A stretch of DNA of 64,000 nt from Mycobacterium sp. MFM001. Lineage in GTDB: Bacteria; Actinomycetota; Actinomycetes; Mycobacteriales; Mycobacteriaceae. Both the position numbers and the translations under genes were made by a program. Position 1 is the first letter of the stretch, and each line of letters starts with the position of its first letter. Positions 17,736 through 25,486 of the stretch are shown here, piece after piece. The DNA lies in the NCBI RefSeq assembly GCF_003402475.1, contig NZ_BFAB01000007.1, positions 62,001 through 126,000 of the forward strand. Direction: 5' to 3'. Below the pieces are notes generated by a model. It searched no databases and was not told where the DNA came from. It was given only the letters and a program-made list of their open reading frames with translations.

Positions 17736-18773
17736 GCGCCGTCGCGACTCGAGGCGGCCGACCACCAGCATCACGATCGCGGCCAGAGCCCAGCCCAGCA
17801 GGATGTCGATGACGTAGTGCTCAGCCGAGTACACCAGCGTGAACGCCATCACCAGCACGTAGGCAGCCAGCAGTGGCCGCCACCGCGCCTTGACGCGCCG
17901 CCACAGGAACACCGCGACCATCGCCGACAACCCGGCGTGCAGCGACGGGATGGCCGCCACCAGGTTCACGCTGGCCTGCCCGGAGTCCACCAGCGCGCCC
18001 GCCGACTGCAGGTGCAGGGTGCCCCACCCGCGGGTGGAGATTCGCTCCACAAAAGGATGGGCACCGGCCTGGTGGGTGTGCATCGCGCCCAGCAGCCCGC
18101 CGTCGGGCACACCGGCGGGGCTCCGGAACATGCACGGCGGGTTGGACGGACCGCCGGCGACGTCGGTGGCGGTGCAGCGCGCGGCGGCCCACGGCGGCGC
18201 GGAGGGCATCAGCACGTAGCCGATCAGCGACGCGAACGACAACACGACGAACCGGCGGACGAACGCGGCCCAGTCGTCACGGTTGCGCAGCCAGAGCACC
18301 CCGGCGACCACGTACGGCAGCACGAAGAACGACATGTAGACGCCGCTGATGACCACCTCCCACCAGGGCGGTTGCGCCATTTTCAGGTGTTCCTGCAGCC
18401 ACACCGTCGGCTCGATGCCGAAGAACAGCCACCGGTCCGCGGCGGGCTGGAACTGCCACAGCGTCGGTGCGCCGACCAGGCCGGCGGCGCCCCGGCTGAG
18501 GTCGTACAGCAACAGGACCAGCGCGAACGGCAGCCAGTCGCGAACGACGGCGAGCACCTGGCGGGGGCGGCCGATGCTTGCCGCGATCAGCCCGGTGGCG
18601 ATGTAGAGCAGCAGCAGTTCGCGGTTGAAGGCGAGGCCGGCCGTCAGGGTCCGGTACACCACGACAAGGGCCCACACCGTGATGGCCGCGCGCCGGACCA
18701 GGATCAGCCGCCGCTCGCGCAGGGTGGCGCTGTCGCACGGCGCGACGTCCGACTGCGATTCGCGGGTGAACAC
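17490..18773 (-). CDS. PAP2-superfamily membrane protein (Aur1-like), with odd C-terminal extension
   Basis: 427 residues as open. Several hydrophobic helices; PAP2 motifs AIPSLHAGLS (C2) and YSAEHYVIDILLGW (C3 His and Asp) place catalysis outside the membrane. This branch resembles inositol-phosphoceramide-synthase-like phosphatases/phosphotransferases. The transmembrane part ends near residue 340. The remaining ~85 residues are Gly/Asp/Val-rich and lie antisense to the hydroxyacid dehydrogenase, so the true C-terminus may be shorter in nature or the natural stop may have been lost. Start GTG 18773. Confidence 0.75.
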   Translation of the reverse strand: MFTRESQSDVAPCDSATLRERRLILVRRAAITVWALVVVYRTLTAGLAFNRELLLLYIATGLIAASIGRPRQVLAVVRDWLPFALVLLLYDLSRGAAGLVGAPTLWQFQPAADRWLFFGIEPTVWLQEHLKMAQPPWWEVVISGVYMSFFVLPYVVAGVLWLRNRDDWAAFVRRFVVLSFASLIGYVLMPSAPPWAAARCTATDVAGGPSNPPCMFRSPAGVPDGGLLGAMHTHQAGAHPFVERISTRGWGTLHLQSAGALVDSGQASVNLVAAIPSLHAGLSAMVAVFLWRRVKARWRPLLAAYVLVMAFTLVYSAEHYVIDILLGWALAAIVMLVVGRLESRRRSSGAEPAGDLGGGLAVEGAVDAVGDVADVRGGDDVVERPQRVLGRQRLDVEDVEPGAREPVGAQRVDQGRLVDDRAARGVD

Positions 18774-18977
18774 CTGGACCTTTCGATCGGGCCGTTACGG
18801 AAACCAGGGCAATCGTGTCTGCGTCCGGTCGTCCTGCATAAGGGCATTGTGCTAGGGATCGGCGGCCAAGCCCGTCATTTCGACCGGCCACGGTGTCGAC
18901 CGGCCTCCGATCACACCGGTCCAGACTTTCTACCCGATGAGCCGGACCTGTGCGCCGGCTGTGAAAACGCGGGCGGG

Positions 18978-20519
18978 TCAGCCGCTTTGGTCGTAGAGGG
19001 CGCGCACGGTGTCGATGGTGTCCGCCTCGGCGGGGCCCTTGTCGTCGCGGTAGCGCAGCACCCGGGCGAACCGCAGGGCAAGCCCACCGGGGTAGCGCGA
19101 CGAGCGCTGCAGCCCGTCGAACGCGATCTCCACCACCTGCTCGGGCCGCAGTTGCACCACGTAGCCGTCGGTGGTGCCGACGGCCAATTCCCGGAATCGC
19201 GCGGTCTGCCAGTCCAGCATGGCGTCGGTCATGCCCTTGAACGTTTTGCCCAGCATCACAAAGCCGCCGGTCGCCGGATCGCGGGCGCCCAGGTGTATGT
19301 TGGACAGCTTGCCGCTGCGGCGCCCCGACCCCCACTCGACGGCCAGCACCACCAGGTCCAGGGTGTGCACCGGTTTGACCTTGAGCCAGCCGGCGCCGCG
19401 GCGCCCGGCCTCGTACGGCGCCGTCGGCGACTTGGCCATCACCCCTTCGTGCCCGGCGGCCAGCGTGGCGTCCAAAAAGCCGGCCGCGGCCGCCGGGTTG
19501 TCGGTGATCAGCCGGTCGACCCGGTTTTGCGCGGGCGCGATGTCGTCGAGCACCTCGATGCGCTCAGTGGTCGGCGCGTCGAGCAGGTCCACGCCGTCGC
19601 GGTGCAAAACGTCGAAGTAGAACACCGACAGCTCGTGCGCCGCGCGAGCCGCCGCGACGTCGACCGATCGGCCGAACCGCGACCCGGTCACCTGAAAGGG
19701 CTGCGGTCGGTTGTCGGGCCGCAGCGCGATGGCCTCCGCGTCGGCGATCAGCTCGGTGACCGGCAGCGCCAGCGTCGCCTCGACCACCTCGGGCAACCGG
19801 GCGGTGACGTCGTCGAGGCTGCGGGTGTAGACCGTCACTTGGTCGCCGGCCCGGTGGATCTGTACCCGCGCGCCGTCCAGCTTTGCTTCGAAAACCGCTG
19901 TGCCGCCCAGTCTTTCGAGTGCGTCGGCAACGCTGGTCGCGGTCTGCGCCAGCATCGGGCCGACCGGTCGGCCTACTTGCAGTGTGAACGCATCCAGCGC
20001 CGCTTCGCCGCCGGTCAGGGCGGCGGCGGCCACCGCGGGCAGAGCTCCGCCGAGCATCGCCGCGCGGCGCACCGCGGCGGCCGGAAGCTGCGCGGCCTGA
20101 GCGACGGCGTCGGCCATCACGCCGGCCAGCGCGCCCTGGCGCAACTCGCCCGTCAGCAACGCGCGGAGAAACGTCTGCTCGGTCTGGGTGGCGGCCGCGA
20201 ACAGTTCCGCGACGGCGGCGGCGCGGCGGGCCTGTGATCCCGGTCCTGATATCGCACGTATCGCCGAGAAGGTGGCGTCGACGTCGGCGACCGTCAGGCT
20301 CGGCTGGGTGGCGGCAGCGGGTAGCGAACGCAAACTGGCCCAGCCGACACCGATTTGGCGTTGCGGCAACTCACCGGAAAGCCATGAGACGACGATGGCG
20401 ACCAGCCCGGGATCCGCCTTGGCCTGGCTCAGCAGCTCGGCGATCCGCCCGACCTTGGCCCGCCGCGCCGAGGCGCCGCCCACCTCGGCCGAGGCGGTGG
20501 CGACGTCGATCAGGAGCAC
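18978..20519 (-). CDS. ligB: ATP-dependent DNA ligase LigB
   Basis: 513 residues, like M. tuberculosis LigB (Rv3062, ~507). N-terminal DNA-binding helical domain, adenylation domain with the nucleotidyl Lys in [14 protein letters not shown] (~residue 212), motif IIIa FYFDVL, motif IV EGVMAKS, motif V GWLKVKP, then an OB fold. Seals nicks with ATP; not the essential ligase in mycobacteria, where NAD-dependent LigA is. Start GTG 20519. Neighbour of the fadE22-type gene as in M. tuberculosis, here with an SDR inserted. Confidence 0.93.
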   Translation of the reverse strand: MLLIDVATASAEVGGASARRAKVGRIAELLSQAKADPGLVAIVVSWLSGELPQRQIGVGWASLRSLPAAATQPSLTVADVDATFSAIRAISGPGSQARRAAAVAELFAAATQTEQTFLRALLTGELRQGALAGVMADAVAQAAQLPAAAVRRAAMLGGALPAVAAAALTGGEAALDAFTLQVGRPVGPMLAQTATSVADALERLGGTAVFEAKLDGARVQIHRAGDQVTVYTRSLDDVTARLPEVVEATLALPVTELIADAEAIALRPDNRPQPFQVTGSRFGRSVDVAAARAAHELSVFYFDVLHRDGVDLLDAPTTERIEVLDDIAPAQNRVDRLITDNPAAAAGFLDATLAAGHEGVMAKSPTAPYEAGRRGAGWLKVKPVHTLDLVVLAVEWGSGRRSGKLSNIHLGARDPATGGFVMLGKTFKGMTDAMLDWQTARFRELAVGTTDGYVVQLRPEQVVEIAFDGLQRSSRYPGGLALRFARVLRYRDDKGPAEADTIDTVRALYDQSG

Positions 20520-20664
20520 AGCTCAGCTTTGCACGCACCGCCGACAGGCTGTTTCGGGCAGCAGGCGTAGGGTCGGTAGCAGGTCGCTTGTCATTACTGC
20601 GCGACTTTGATTCTTTCGGCCGGCCCGCGACAGCGTGTGTCGGGCGACCCAGAGCCTGAAGGAA

Positions 20665-20814
20665 ATGCCTGTGGATTACTCGAACCTGTTCTCTCACACC
20701 GCAACTCGTCCGGTTGTTCGGTCACGAGACGATTCCGCGGCACCGGTGGAGCACCCGGTGTTTTCCGACCGGCCCGCAGCGGAAGCGCCGGCCGAAAAGA
20801 CACCTGGCTCGTAA
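20665..20814 (+). CDS. Possible 49-residue small protein
   Basis: ATG preceded by GAAGGA, ending TAA. Hydrophilic, Pro/Ala/Asp-rich product starting MPVDYSNLF and ending EKTPGS, no domain. Third-position GC is lower than in neighbouring genes, and the Shine-Dalgarno spacing is short. Could be a chance frame. Confidence 0.22.
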   Translation: MPVDYSNLFSHTATRPVVRSRDDSAAPVEHPVFSDRPAAEAPAEKTPGS

Positions 20815-20885
20815 GACCCGAGCTTGGCATGCCTGGCCGAGGACTGTGCGCGGCTTCGCGATAGCGTGCATGGGCAGTCATTCAG

Positions 20886-20928
20886 CGGCGACCCGTCCGC
20901 AGCGCCACCGCGCGCTTGCGATCGCCGC
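20886..20928. repeat. Dispersed intergenic repeat, short copy
   Basis: Begins GCGGCGACCCGTCC as at 56401-56414 and ends CGCGCTTGCGATCGCCGC as at 56461-56478, lacking the ~40-bp middle with the hairpin. Lies just upstream of the SDR ribosome site. Confidence 0.6.
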
Positions 20929-20948
20929 AACTCAACGAGGAGGTTTGA

Positions 20949-21713
20949 ATGGAGATCAACGGCAAGAAGGTCGTCGTCATCGGCGGCGCGTCGGGCATGG
21001 GCCGCGCCAGCGCCGAACTGCTGGCCGAGCGCGGGGCAAGCGTTGCAGTGCTTGACCGCGAGGGCTCCGACGGCAAGGACGTGGCCGCGGGCCTCAAGGG
21101 CGGCGGCACGTTCTACCCGGTCGACGTCACCGACTTTGCCGGCACCGAGGAGACGCTGGCCGCGGCGGTCGACGCGCTCGGCGGGCTGCACGTGGTGGTG
21201 ACGACGGCCGGCGGCGGCATCGCCAAGCGGACGTTGTCCAAGTCCGGCCCGCACGACCTCGAATCCTTCCAATCGGTGATCGATCTCAACCTCGTCGCCA
21301 CCTTCAACATCAGCCGGCTGGCCGCCGCGCACATGGCCAAGAACGAGCCCGAGGACGAGGAGCGCGGCGTCATCATCAACACCGCCTCGATCGCGGCGTT
21401 CGAGGGCCAGATCGGGCAGGTCGCCTACACCGCGGCCAAGGCGGGCATCGCGGGCATGTGCCTGACCATGGCGCGCGACCTCGGCTCGATGGGCATCCGG
21501 GTACTCGCAATTGCGCCCAGCCTGTTCGCCACCGGACTCACTCAGGGCATTCCCGACGAGTACGCCACCGCGCTGACCAAGGACGCGGCGTTCCCGAAGC
21601 GGCTGGGCCGTCCCGAGGAATACGCCAAGCTGGTTGCGGCCATCGTGGACAACCCGATGCTCAACGGCCAGTGCCTGCGCCTGGACGCCGGGCAGCGCTT
21701 CGCGCCGAAGTAG
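20949..21713 (+). CDS. Short-chain dehydrogenase/reductase (3-hydroxyacyl-CoA dehydrogenase type)
   Basis: 254 residues. Cofactor motif VVVIGGASGMGRASAE, TAGGG in place of NAAG, catalytic Ser in NTASIAAFEG and Tyr/Lys in YTAAKAGIAGM; C-terminal LRLDAGQRFAPK. Resembles HSD17B10/2-methyl-3-hydroxybutyryl-CoA dehydrogenases. Strong GAGGAGG site 7 nt before ATG. Upstream of the FadE22-type gene and probably in the same catabolic set, but a large hairpin (21724-21782) separates them. Confidence 0.87.
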   Translation: MEINGKKVVVIGGASGMGRASAELLAERGASVAVLDREGSDGKDVAAGLKGGGTFYPVDVTDFAGTEETLAAAVDALGGLHVVVTTAGGGIAKRTLSKSGPHDLESFQSVIDLNLVATFNISRLAAAHMAKNEPEDEERGVIINTASIAAFEGQIGQVAYTAAKAGIAGMCLTMARDLGSMGIRVLAIAPSLFATGLTQGIPDEYATALTKDAAFPKRLGRPEEYAKLVAAIVDNPMLNGQCLRLDAGQRFAPK

Positions 21714-21723
21714 GTCATTGGGC

Positions 21724-21782
21724 GCGAGACAGACGCTAGGGCCGTGATCCGCGCCGGATCACAGCCCAGGCGTCTGTCTCGC
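21724..21782. terminator. Long near-perfect stem-loop
   Basis: Arms GCGAGACAGACGC / GCGTCTGTCTCGC (13 bp), then GGGC/GCCC, then GTGATCCG/CGGATCAC around a 3-nt loop, with two small internal mismatches. Lies between the SDR stop and the next promoter, so most likely terminates or processes the SDR transcript; no T-run follows. Confidence 0.7.
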
Positions 21783-21798
21783 GGCCCGACCTAGATTA

Positions 21799-21810
21799 AG
21801 TACACTCTTT
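21799..21810 (+). promoter_or_regulatory. Promoter/operator motif AGTACACTCTTT, copy 1
   Basis: TACACT could be a -10 element for the FadE22-type gene. The same 12 bases recur at 24324-24335 before the thiolase-like gene, which suggests shared control. Confidence 0.5.
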
Positions 21811-21841
21811 AGTCGGCGCACATCGACGAGGAGGCCCCCTG

Positions 21842-24001
21842 ATGGGTATCGCATTGACCGACGACCATCGCGAACTCGCCGAGGTGGCCCGCGCATTCCT
21901 GACCTCGCAGAAAGCGCGCTGGGCGGCGCGCTCGCTGCTCGATTCGGCGGACGAGTCCCGCCCGCCGTTCTGGCATGACCTCGTCGAGCTCGGCTGGCTC
22001 GGCCTGCATATCGACGAAGAGCACGGCGGGTCGGGATACGGCCTGCCCGAACTCGTCGTGGTGATCGAAGAGCTCGGCCGCGCGGTGGCGCCGGGACCGT
22101 TCGTGCCGACCGTGATCGCGTCGGCCGTAATAGCCAAGGACGGCAGCGACGAGCAGAAGGCGCGGCTGCTGCCCGGGCTGATCGACGGCACCGTCACCGC
22201 CGGTGTCGGGCTCGGCGGTGACGTCAGGGTCGACGGCGGAGTGGCCACCGGCGACGCCGGAATCGTGTTGGGCGCCGGGCTCGCCGAGCTGTTGCTGATC
22301 GCCGCGGGCGACGACGTGCTGGTGCTCGACCGGGCCCGCGACGGCGTGACGGTCGACGTGCCCGACAACCTCGACCCGACCCGTCGCTCCGGGCGGGTCA
22401 GCCTGCACAACGTCCGCGTCGACGACGTCCTGCCGGGCGCCCGGGAATCCGCACTGGCGCGGGCCCGCGCGCTGCTGGCCGCCGAAGCCGTTGGTGGAGC
22501 GGCAGATTGCGTCGACGCCGCCGTCGACTACGCCAAAGTACGTCAGCAATTCGGCCGCACGATCGCCACGTTCCAAGCCGTGAAACATCACTGCGCCAAC
22601 ATGCTGGTGGGCGCCGAGTCGGCGACCGCCGCGGTGTGGGACGCATCCCGCGCGGCCGGGGAAGACGAAGAGCAATTCCGGCTCATCGCTGCCGTCGCCG
22701 CCACGCTGGCGTTCCCGGCCTACGCGCGCAACGCCGAACTGAACATCCAGGTGCACGGTGGGATCGGATTCACTTGGGAGCACGACGCGCATCTGCACCT
22801 GCGTCGCGCACTGACCACGCGTGCGCTGTTCGGTGGCGACGCGCCCGCCCAGGACGTCTTCGACCGCACCGCCGCCGGCGTCACCCGGGCCAACAGCCTG
22901 GACCTACCGCCCGAGGCTGAAGAACTGCGCGGCCGGGTGCGTGCCGATGCCACCGAGATCGCCGCACTGGACAAGAAGGGGCAGCTGGATCGGCTGATCG
23001 CGACCGGCTACGTGATGCCGCACTGGCCCAAGCCGTGGGGCCTTGCCGCCGATGCCGTCGAGCAACTGGTGATCGAGCAGGAGTTCACCGCGGCGGGCGT
23101 CAAGCGGCCGGACTACCAGATCACCGGATGGGTCATCCTGACGCTCATCCAGCACGGAACCCCTTCGCAGATCGAGAGATTCGTCGAGAAGGCGCTGCGC
23201 CAAGAGGAGATCTGGTGCCAGCTCTTCTCCGAGCCCGACGCCGGATCGGACGCGGCGGGCATCAAGACCAAGGCGACCCGGGTCGACGGCGGCTGGAAGA
23301 TCAACGGGCAGAAGGTGTGGACCAGCGGCGCCCACTACTGTCGTCGCGGGCTCGCAACCGTGCGCACCGATGCCGACGCGCCCAAGCACGCCGGGATCAC
23401 CACGGCGATCATCGACATGAAAGCGCCCGGCGTCGAGGTCCGGCCGTTGCGCCAGATCACCGGCGGCTCCGACTTCAACGAGGTGTTCTTCAACGACGTG
23501 TTCGTTCCCGATGAGGACGTCGTGGGCGAGCCGAACACCGGATGGACGGTGGCGCGGGCGACGCTGGGCAACGAGCGGGTCAGCATCGGCGGCGGCACGT
23601 CGTACTACCAGGGCGTCGGTGCGCAACTGGTGCAGCTGGCCCAGCAGCGCGCAGATCACTTGGCGGGCGCCACCGTTCGCGTCGGCGCCTTCCTGGCGGG
23701 CGAACACGCGCTGCGGCTGCTGAACCTGCGCCGCGCCGCCCGCAGCATCGAGGGCGCCGGTCCGGGGCCAGAGGGAAACATCACCAAACTCACGCTCGCC
23801 GAGCACATGGGCGAGGGCGCCGCGATCGGCGCGGCGCTGCTGGGGCCCGAGATCGCTTTGGCCGACGGACCGGCCGGGCTGGTCAGCAGGATGTTGATGG
23901 GCGCGCGTGGCATGGCCATCGCCGGGGGCACCTCGGAGGTCACCCGCAACCAGATCGCCGAGCGGATTCTCGGCATGCCGCGCGACCCGCTGATCAAGTA
24001 G
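21842..24001 (+). CDS. fadE22: Acyl-CoA dehydrogenase, two ACAD units fused (FadE22-type)
   Basis: 719 residues, about twice an ordinary acyl-CoA dehydrogenase; M. tuberculosis FadE22 (Rv3061c) has the same build. Residues 1-~350 are one ACAD unit (HGGSGYGLPEL, ending NIQVHGGIGFTWEHDAHLHLRR) and ~370-719 a second (LFSEPDAGSDAA, VDGGWKINGQKVWTSGAHY, IAGGTSEVTRN). In such fusions the two halves mimic a heterodimer like the FadE26-FadE27 type and may act on bulky substrates. GAGGAGG precedes ATG. It heads a catabolic group with the DUF35 and thiolase-like genes. Confidence 0.9.
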   Translation: MGIALTDDHRELAEVARAFLTSQKARWAARSLLDSADESRPPFWHDLVELGWLGLHIDEEHGGSGYGLPELVVVIEELGRAVAPGPFVPTVIASAVIAKDGSDEQKARLLPGLIDGTVTAGVGLGGDVRVDGGVATGDAGIVLGAGLAELLLIAAGDDVLVLDRARDGVTVDVPDNLDPTRRSGRVSLHNVRVDDVLPGARESALARARALLAAEAVGGAADCVDAAVDYAKVRQQFGRTIATFQAVKHHCANMLVGAESATAAVWDASRAAGEDEEQFRLIAAVAATLAFPAYARNAELNIQVHGGIGFTWEHDAHLHLRRALTTRALFGGDAPAQDVFDRTAAGVTRANSLDLPPEAEELRGRVRADATEIAALDKKGQLDRLIATGYVMPHWPKPWGLAADAVEQLVIEQEFTAAGVKRPDYQITGWVILTLIQHGTPSQIERFVEKALRQEEIWCQLFSEPDAGSDAAGIKTKATRVDGGWKINGQKVWTSGAHYCRRGLATVRTDADAPKHAGITTAIIDMKAPGVEVRPLRQITGGSDFNEVFFNDVFVPDEDVVGEPNTGWTVARATLGNERVSIGGGTSYYQGVGAQLVQLAQQRADHLAGATVRVGAFLAGEHALRLLNLRRAARSIEGAGPGPEGNITKLTLAEHMGEGAAIGAALLGPEIALADGPAGLVSRMLMGARGMAIAGGTSEVTRNQIAERILGMPRDPLIK

Positions 24002-24314
24002 GCGCGAAGACCAGCGCCTGCTCGTCGGGCCGAACCGCGACGGGCATCCCGCACGTCACCGAATCCGGTTCGCAGTCAACGATATTGGCGGCCAGTCGAA
24101 GCCCCTCGTCCAGCTCGACGATCGCGATCACGTACGGGGTCGGCAGATCGGGGTTATACGGGTGGTAGTTGACCGTGTAGGTGAACACCGTGCCGCGTCC
24201 GGATACCGGGCGGGCAGCCAGCGGGCCGCCGCAATCCGGGCACGCGCCGCTCGGCGGGTGCACCCAGCGGGCGCATGCGTCGCAATGCTCGACGAGTAAC
24301 CCCCGATCTGTCAC
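23994..24314 (-). CDS. DUF35 OB-fold zinc-ribbon protein
   Basis: 106 residues. A zinc ribbon with four Cys (CDACARWVHPPSGACPDCGG) then an OB fold (GRGTVFTYTVNYHP). DUF35 proteins partner thiolase-like lipid-transfer proteins or acyl-CoA hydratases, as in sterol side-chain aldolases, and the thiolase-like gene is divergent next door. GTG 24314 is chosen, since an upstream TTG 24344 would sit in the opposite gene; this leaves almost no 5' leader. Its 3' end overlaps the FadE22-type gene by 8 bp. Confidence 0.8.
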   Translation of the reverse strand: MTDRGLLVEHCDACARWVHPPSGACPDCGGPLAARPVSGRGTVFTYTVNYHPYNPDLPTPYVIAIVELDEGLRLAANIVDCEPDSVTCGMPVAVRPDEQALVFAPT

Positions 24315-24323
24315 GCGAAATAC

Positions 24324-24335
24324 AGTACACTCTTT
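24324..24335. promoter_or_regulatory. Bidirectional leaderless promoter / operator, copy 2 of AGTACACTCTTT
   Basis: TACACT at 24326-24331 is 6 nt before GTG 24338, the spacing of a leaderless mycobacterial transcript. On the other strand TGTACT precedes the DUF35 GTG similarly. Identical 12-mer at 21799-21810. Confidence 0.55.
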
Positions 24336-24337
24336 TG

Positions 24338-25486
24338 GTGCCAAGCCGACACTACGAGAAGAACGCCATCGTGTCCGGAATCGGCATCTCGCGCATCGGC
24401 CGTCGCACCGGCATTCCCGGGCTGGAGCTCACCAGCGAGGCGGTGCGCGCCGCCATCGCCGACGCGGGACTGACCGCAGCCGACATCGACGGCATCGCCA
24501 GCCTCGGCGAGACGCCGGTGCCGGAAGTCGCCGCCGCACTGGGCATCGACGCGGTGGACTACAAATCCGGGTTCGGTGCCGCCGGCCTGCTGACCCCGGT
24601 GATGGCGGCGTGTCATGCGGTCGCGGACAAACAGGCCCGCCACGTGCTGGTCTATCGCACTGTCCAAATGATCGGTGGCTCAGTGCCGGCCAACGCGCAG
24701 GGCGAACAGTCCAGCATCGGCGGAATGGACGACATCACCGAACTCCTTGCCGCGCATGCTTATTCGGCGGCCAACTGGCTGGCGATGCACTGCCGACGGC
24801 ACATGCACCTTTACGGAACCACCAAGGAGCAGCTGGGCTGGCTGGCGATCAACAGCCGGCGCAACGCTGCGTTGAATCCGCTGGCGGTATACCGCGAACC
24901 GCTGACCATGGCCGACTACCTGGCCGCGCGGCCGGTCTCGTCGCCGTTCGGGCTGCTGGATTGCGACGTCCCGGTCGACGGGTCGATCGCGGTGGTGGTT
25001 TCGGCCGCGGAGTACGCCGGCGACTGCCCGCAGCCACCGGTCGGGGTGGAAGCCATCGGCGGATCCGACGGCGCGGGCGGCTGGTTTCACCGCCCCGACT
25101 ACCCGAAGATGGCGGCTACCGACGCGGCGGCGCAGATGTGGTCACGGACCTACCTCACGCCGGCGGATATCGAGATCGCCGAGTTGTACGACGGCTTCAC
25201 GTTTCTCACGCTGGCGTGGCTGGAAGCGTTGGGCCTGTGCGGTGACGGCGAGGCCGGCCCGTTTGTCGACGGCGCCGAGCGGATCGCCCGCGACGGCGTG
25301 CTGCCGCTGAACACCTACGGCGGGCAACTGTCGGCCGGACGCATGCACGGCTACTGGGTGCTGCACGAAGCGTGCCTGCAGCTGCGCGGCCAGGCGGGTG
25401 CGCGGCAGGTGCCGCGCCGCCCGCAGGTCGCGGTCGTGGCCGCGGGCGGCGGCCCGATCGCCGGCTGCATGCTCCTGACATGCTGA
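24338..25486 (+). CDS. Thiolase-like lipid-transfer protein (Ltp/aldolase family)
   Basis: 382 residues. Thiolase-fold features VSGIGISRIGRRTG at the N-terminus, YDGFTFLTLAWLEALG and GGQLSAGRMHGYW, GGGPIAGCML at the C-terminus. The usual nucleophilic Cys region reads differently (DYKSGFGAAGLLTPV), as in the Ltp-type proteins that work with a DUF35 partner as retro-aldolases. GTG 24338 probably starts a leaderless mRNA. Its 3' end overlaps the GntR gene by 7 bp, so the regulator is co-transcribed. Confidence 0.83.
   Translation: MPSRHYEKNAIVSGIGISRIGRRTGIPGLELTSEAVRAAIADAGLTAADIDGIASLGETPVPEVAAALGIDAVDYKSGFGAAGLLTPVMAACHAVADKQARHVLVYRTVQMIGGSVPANAQGEQSSIGGMDDITELLAAHAYSAANWLAMHCRRHMHLYGTTKEQLGWLAINSRRNAALNPLAVYREPLTMADYLAARPVSSPFGLLDCDVPVDGSIAVVVSAAEYAGDCPQPPVGVEAIGGSDGAGGWFHRPDYPKMAATDAAAQMWSRTYLTPADIEIAELYDGFTFLTLAWLEALGLCGDGEAGPFVDGAERIARDGVLPLNTYGGQLSAGRMHGYWVLHEACLQLRGQAGARQVPRRPQVAVVAAGGGPIAGCMLLTC

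Larger units (their letters stand above)
20520..20948. other. 429-bp intergenic region
   Basis: Between divergent ligB and the SDR gene. Contains one doubtful small frame (20665-20814), a degenerate copy of the dispersed repeat (20886-20928), and the GAGGAGG ribosome site just before the SDR start. No other gene seen. Confidence 0.5.

Noticed and set aside
17817-20237. Very long open frame on the plus strand opposite the PAP2 and ligB genes
   Set aside because: High-GC antisense shadow: Arg/Gly/His-rich translation, no domain, whereas ligB and PAP2 on the minus strand have full family motifs.
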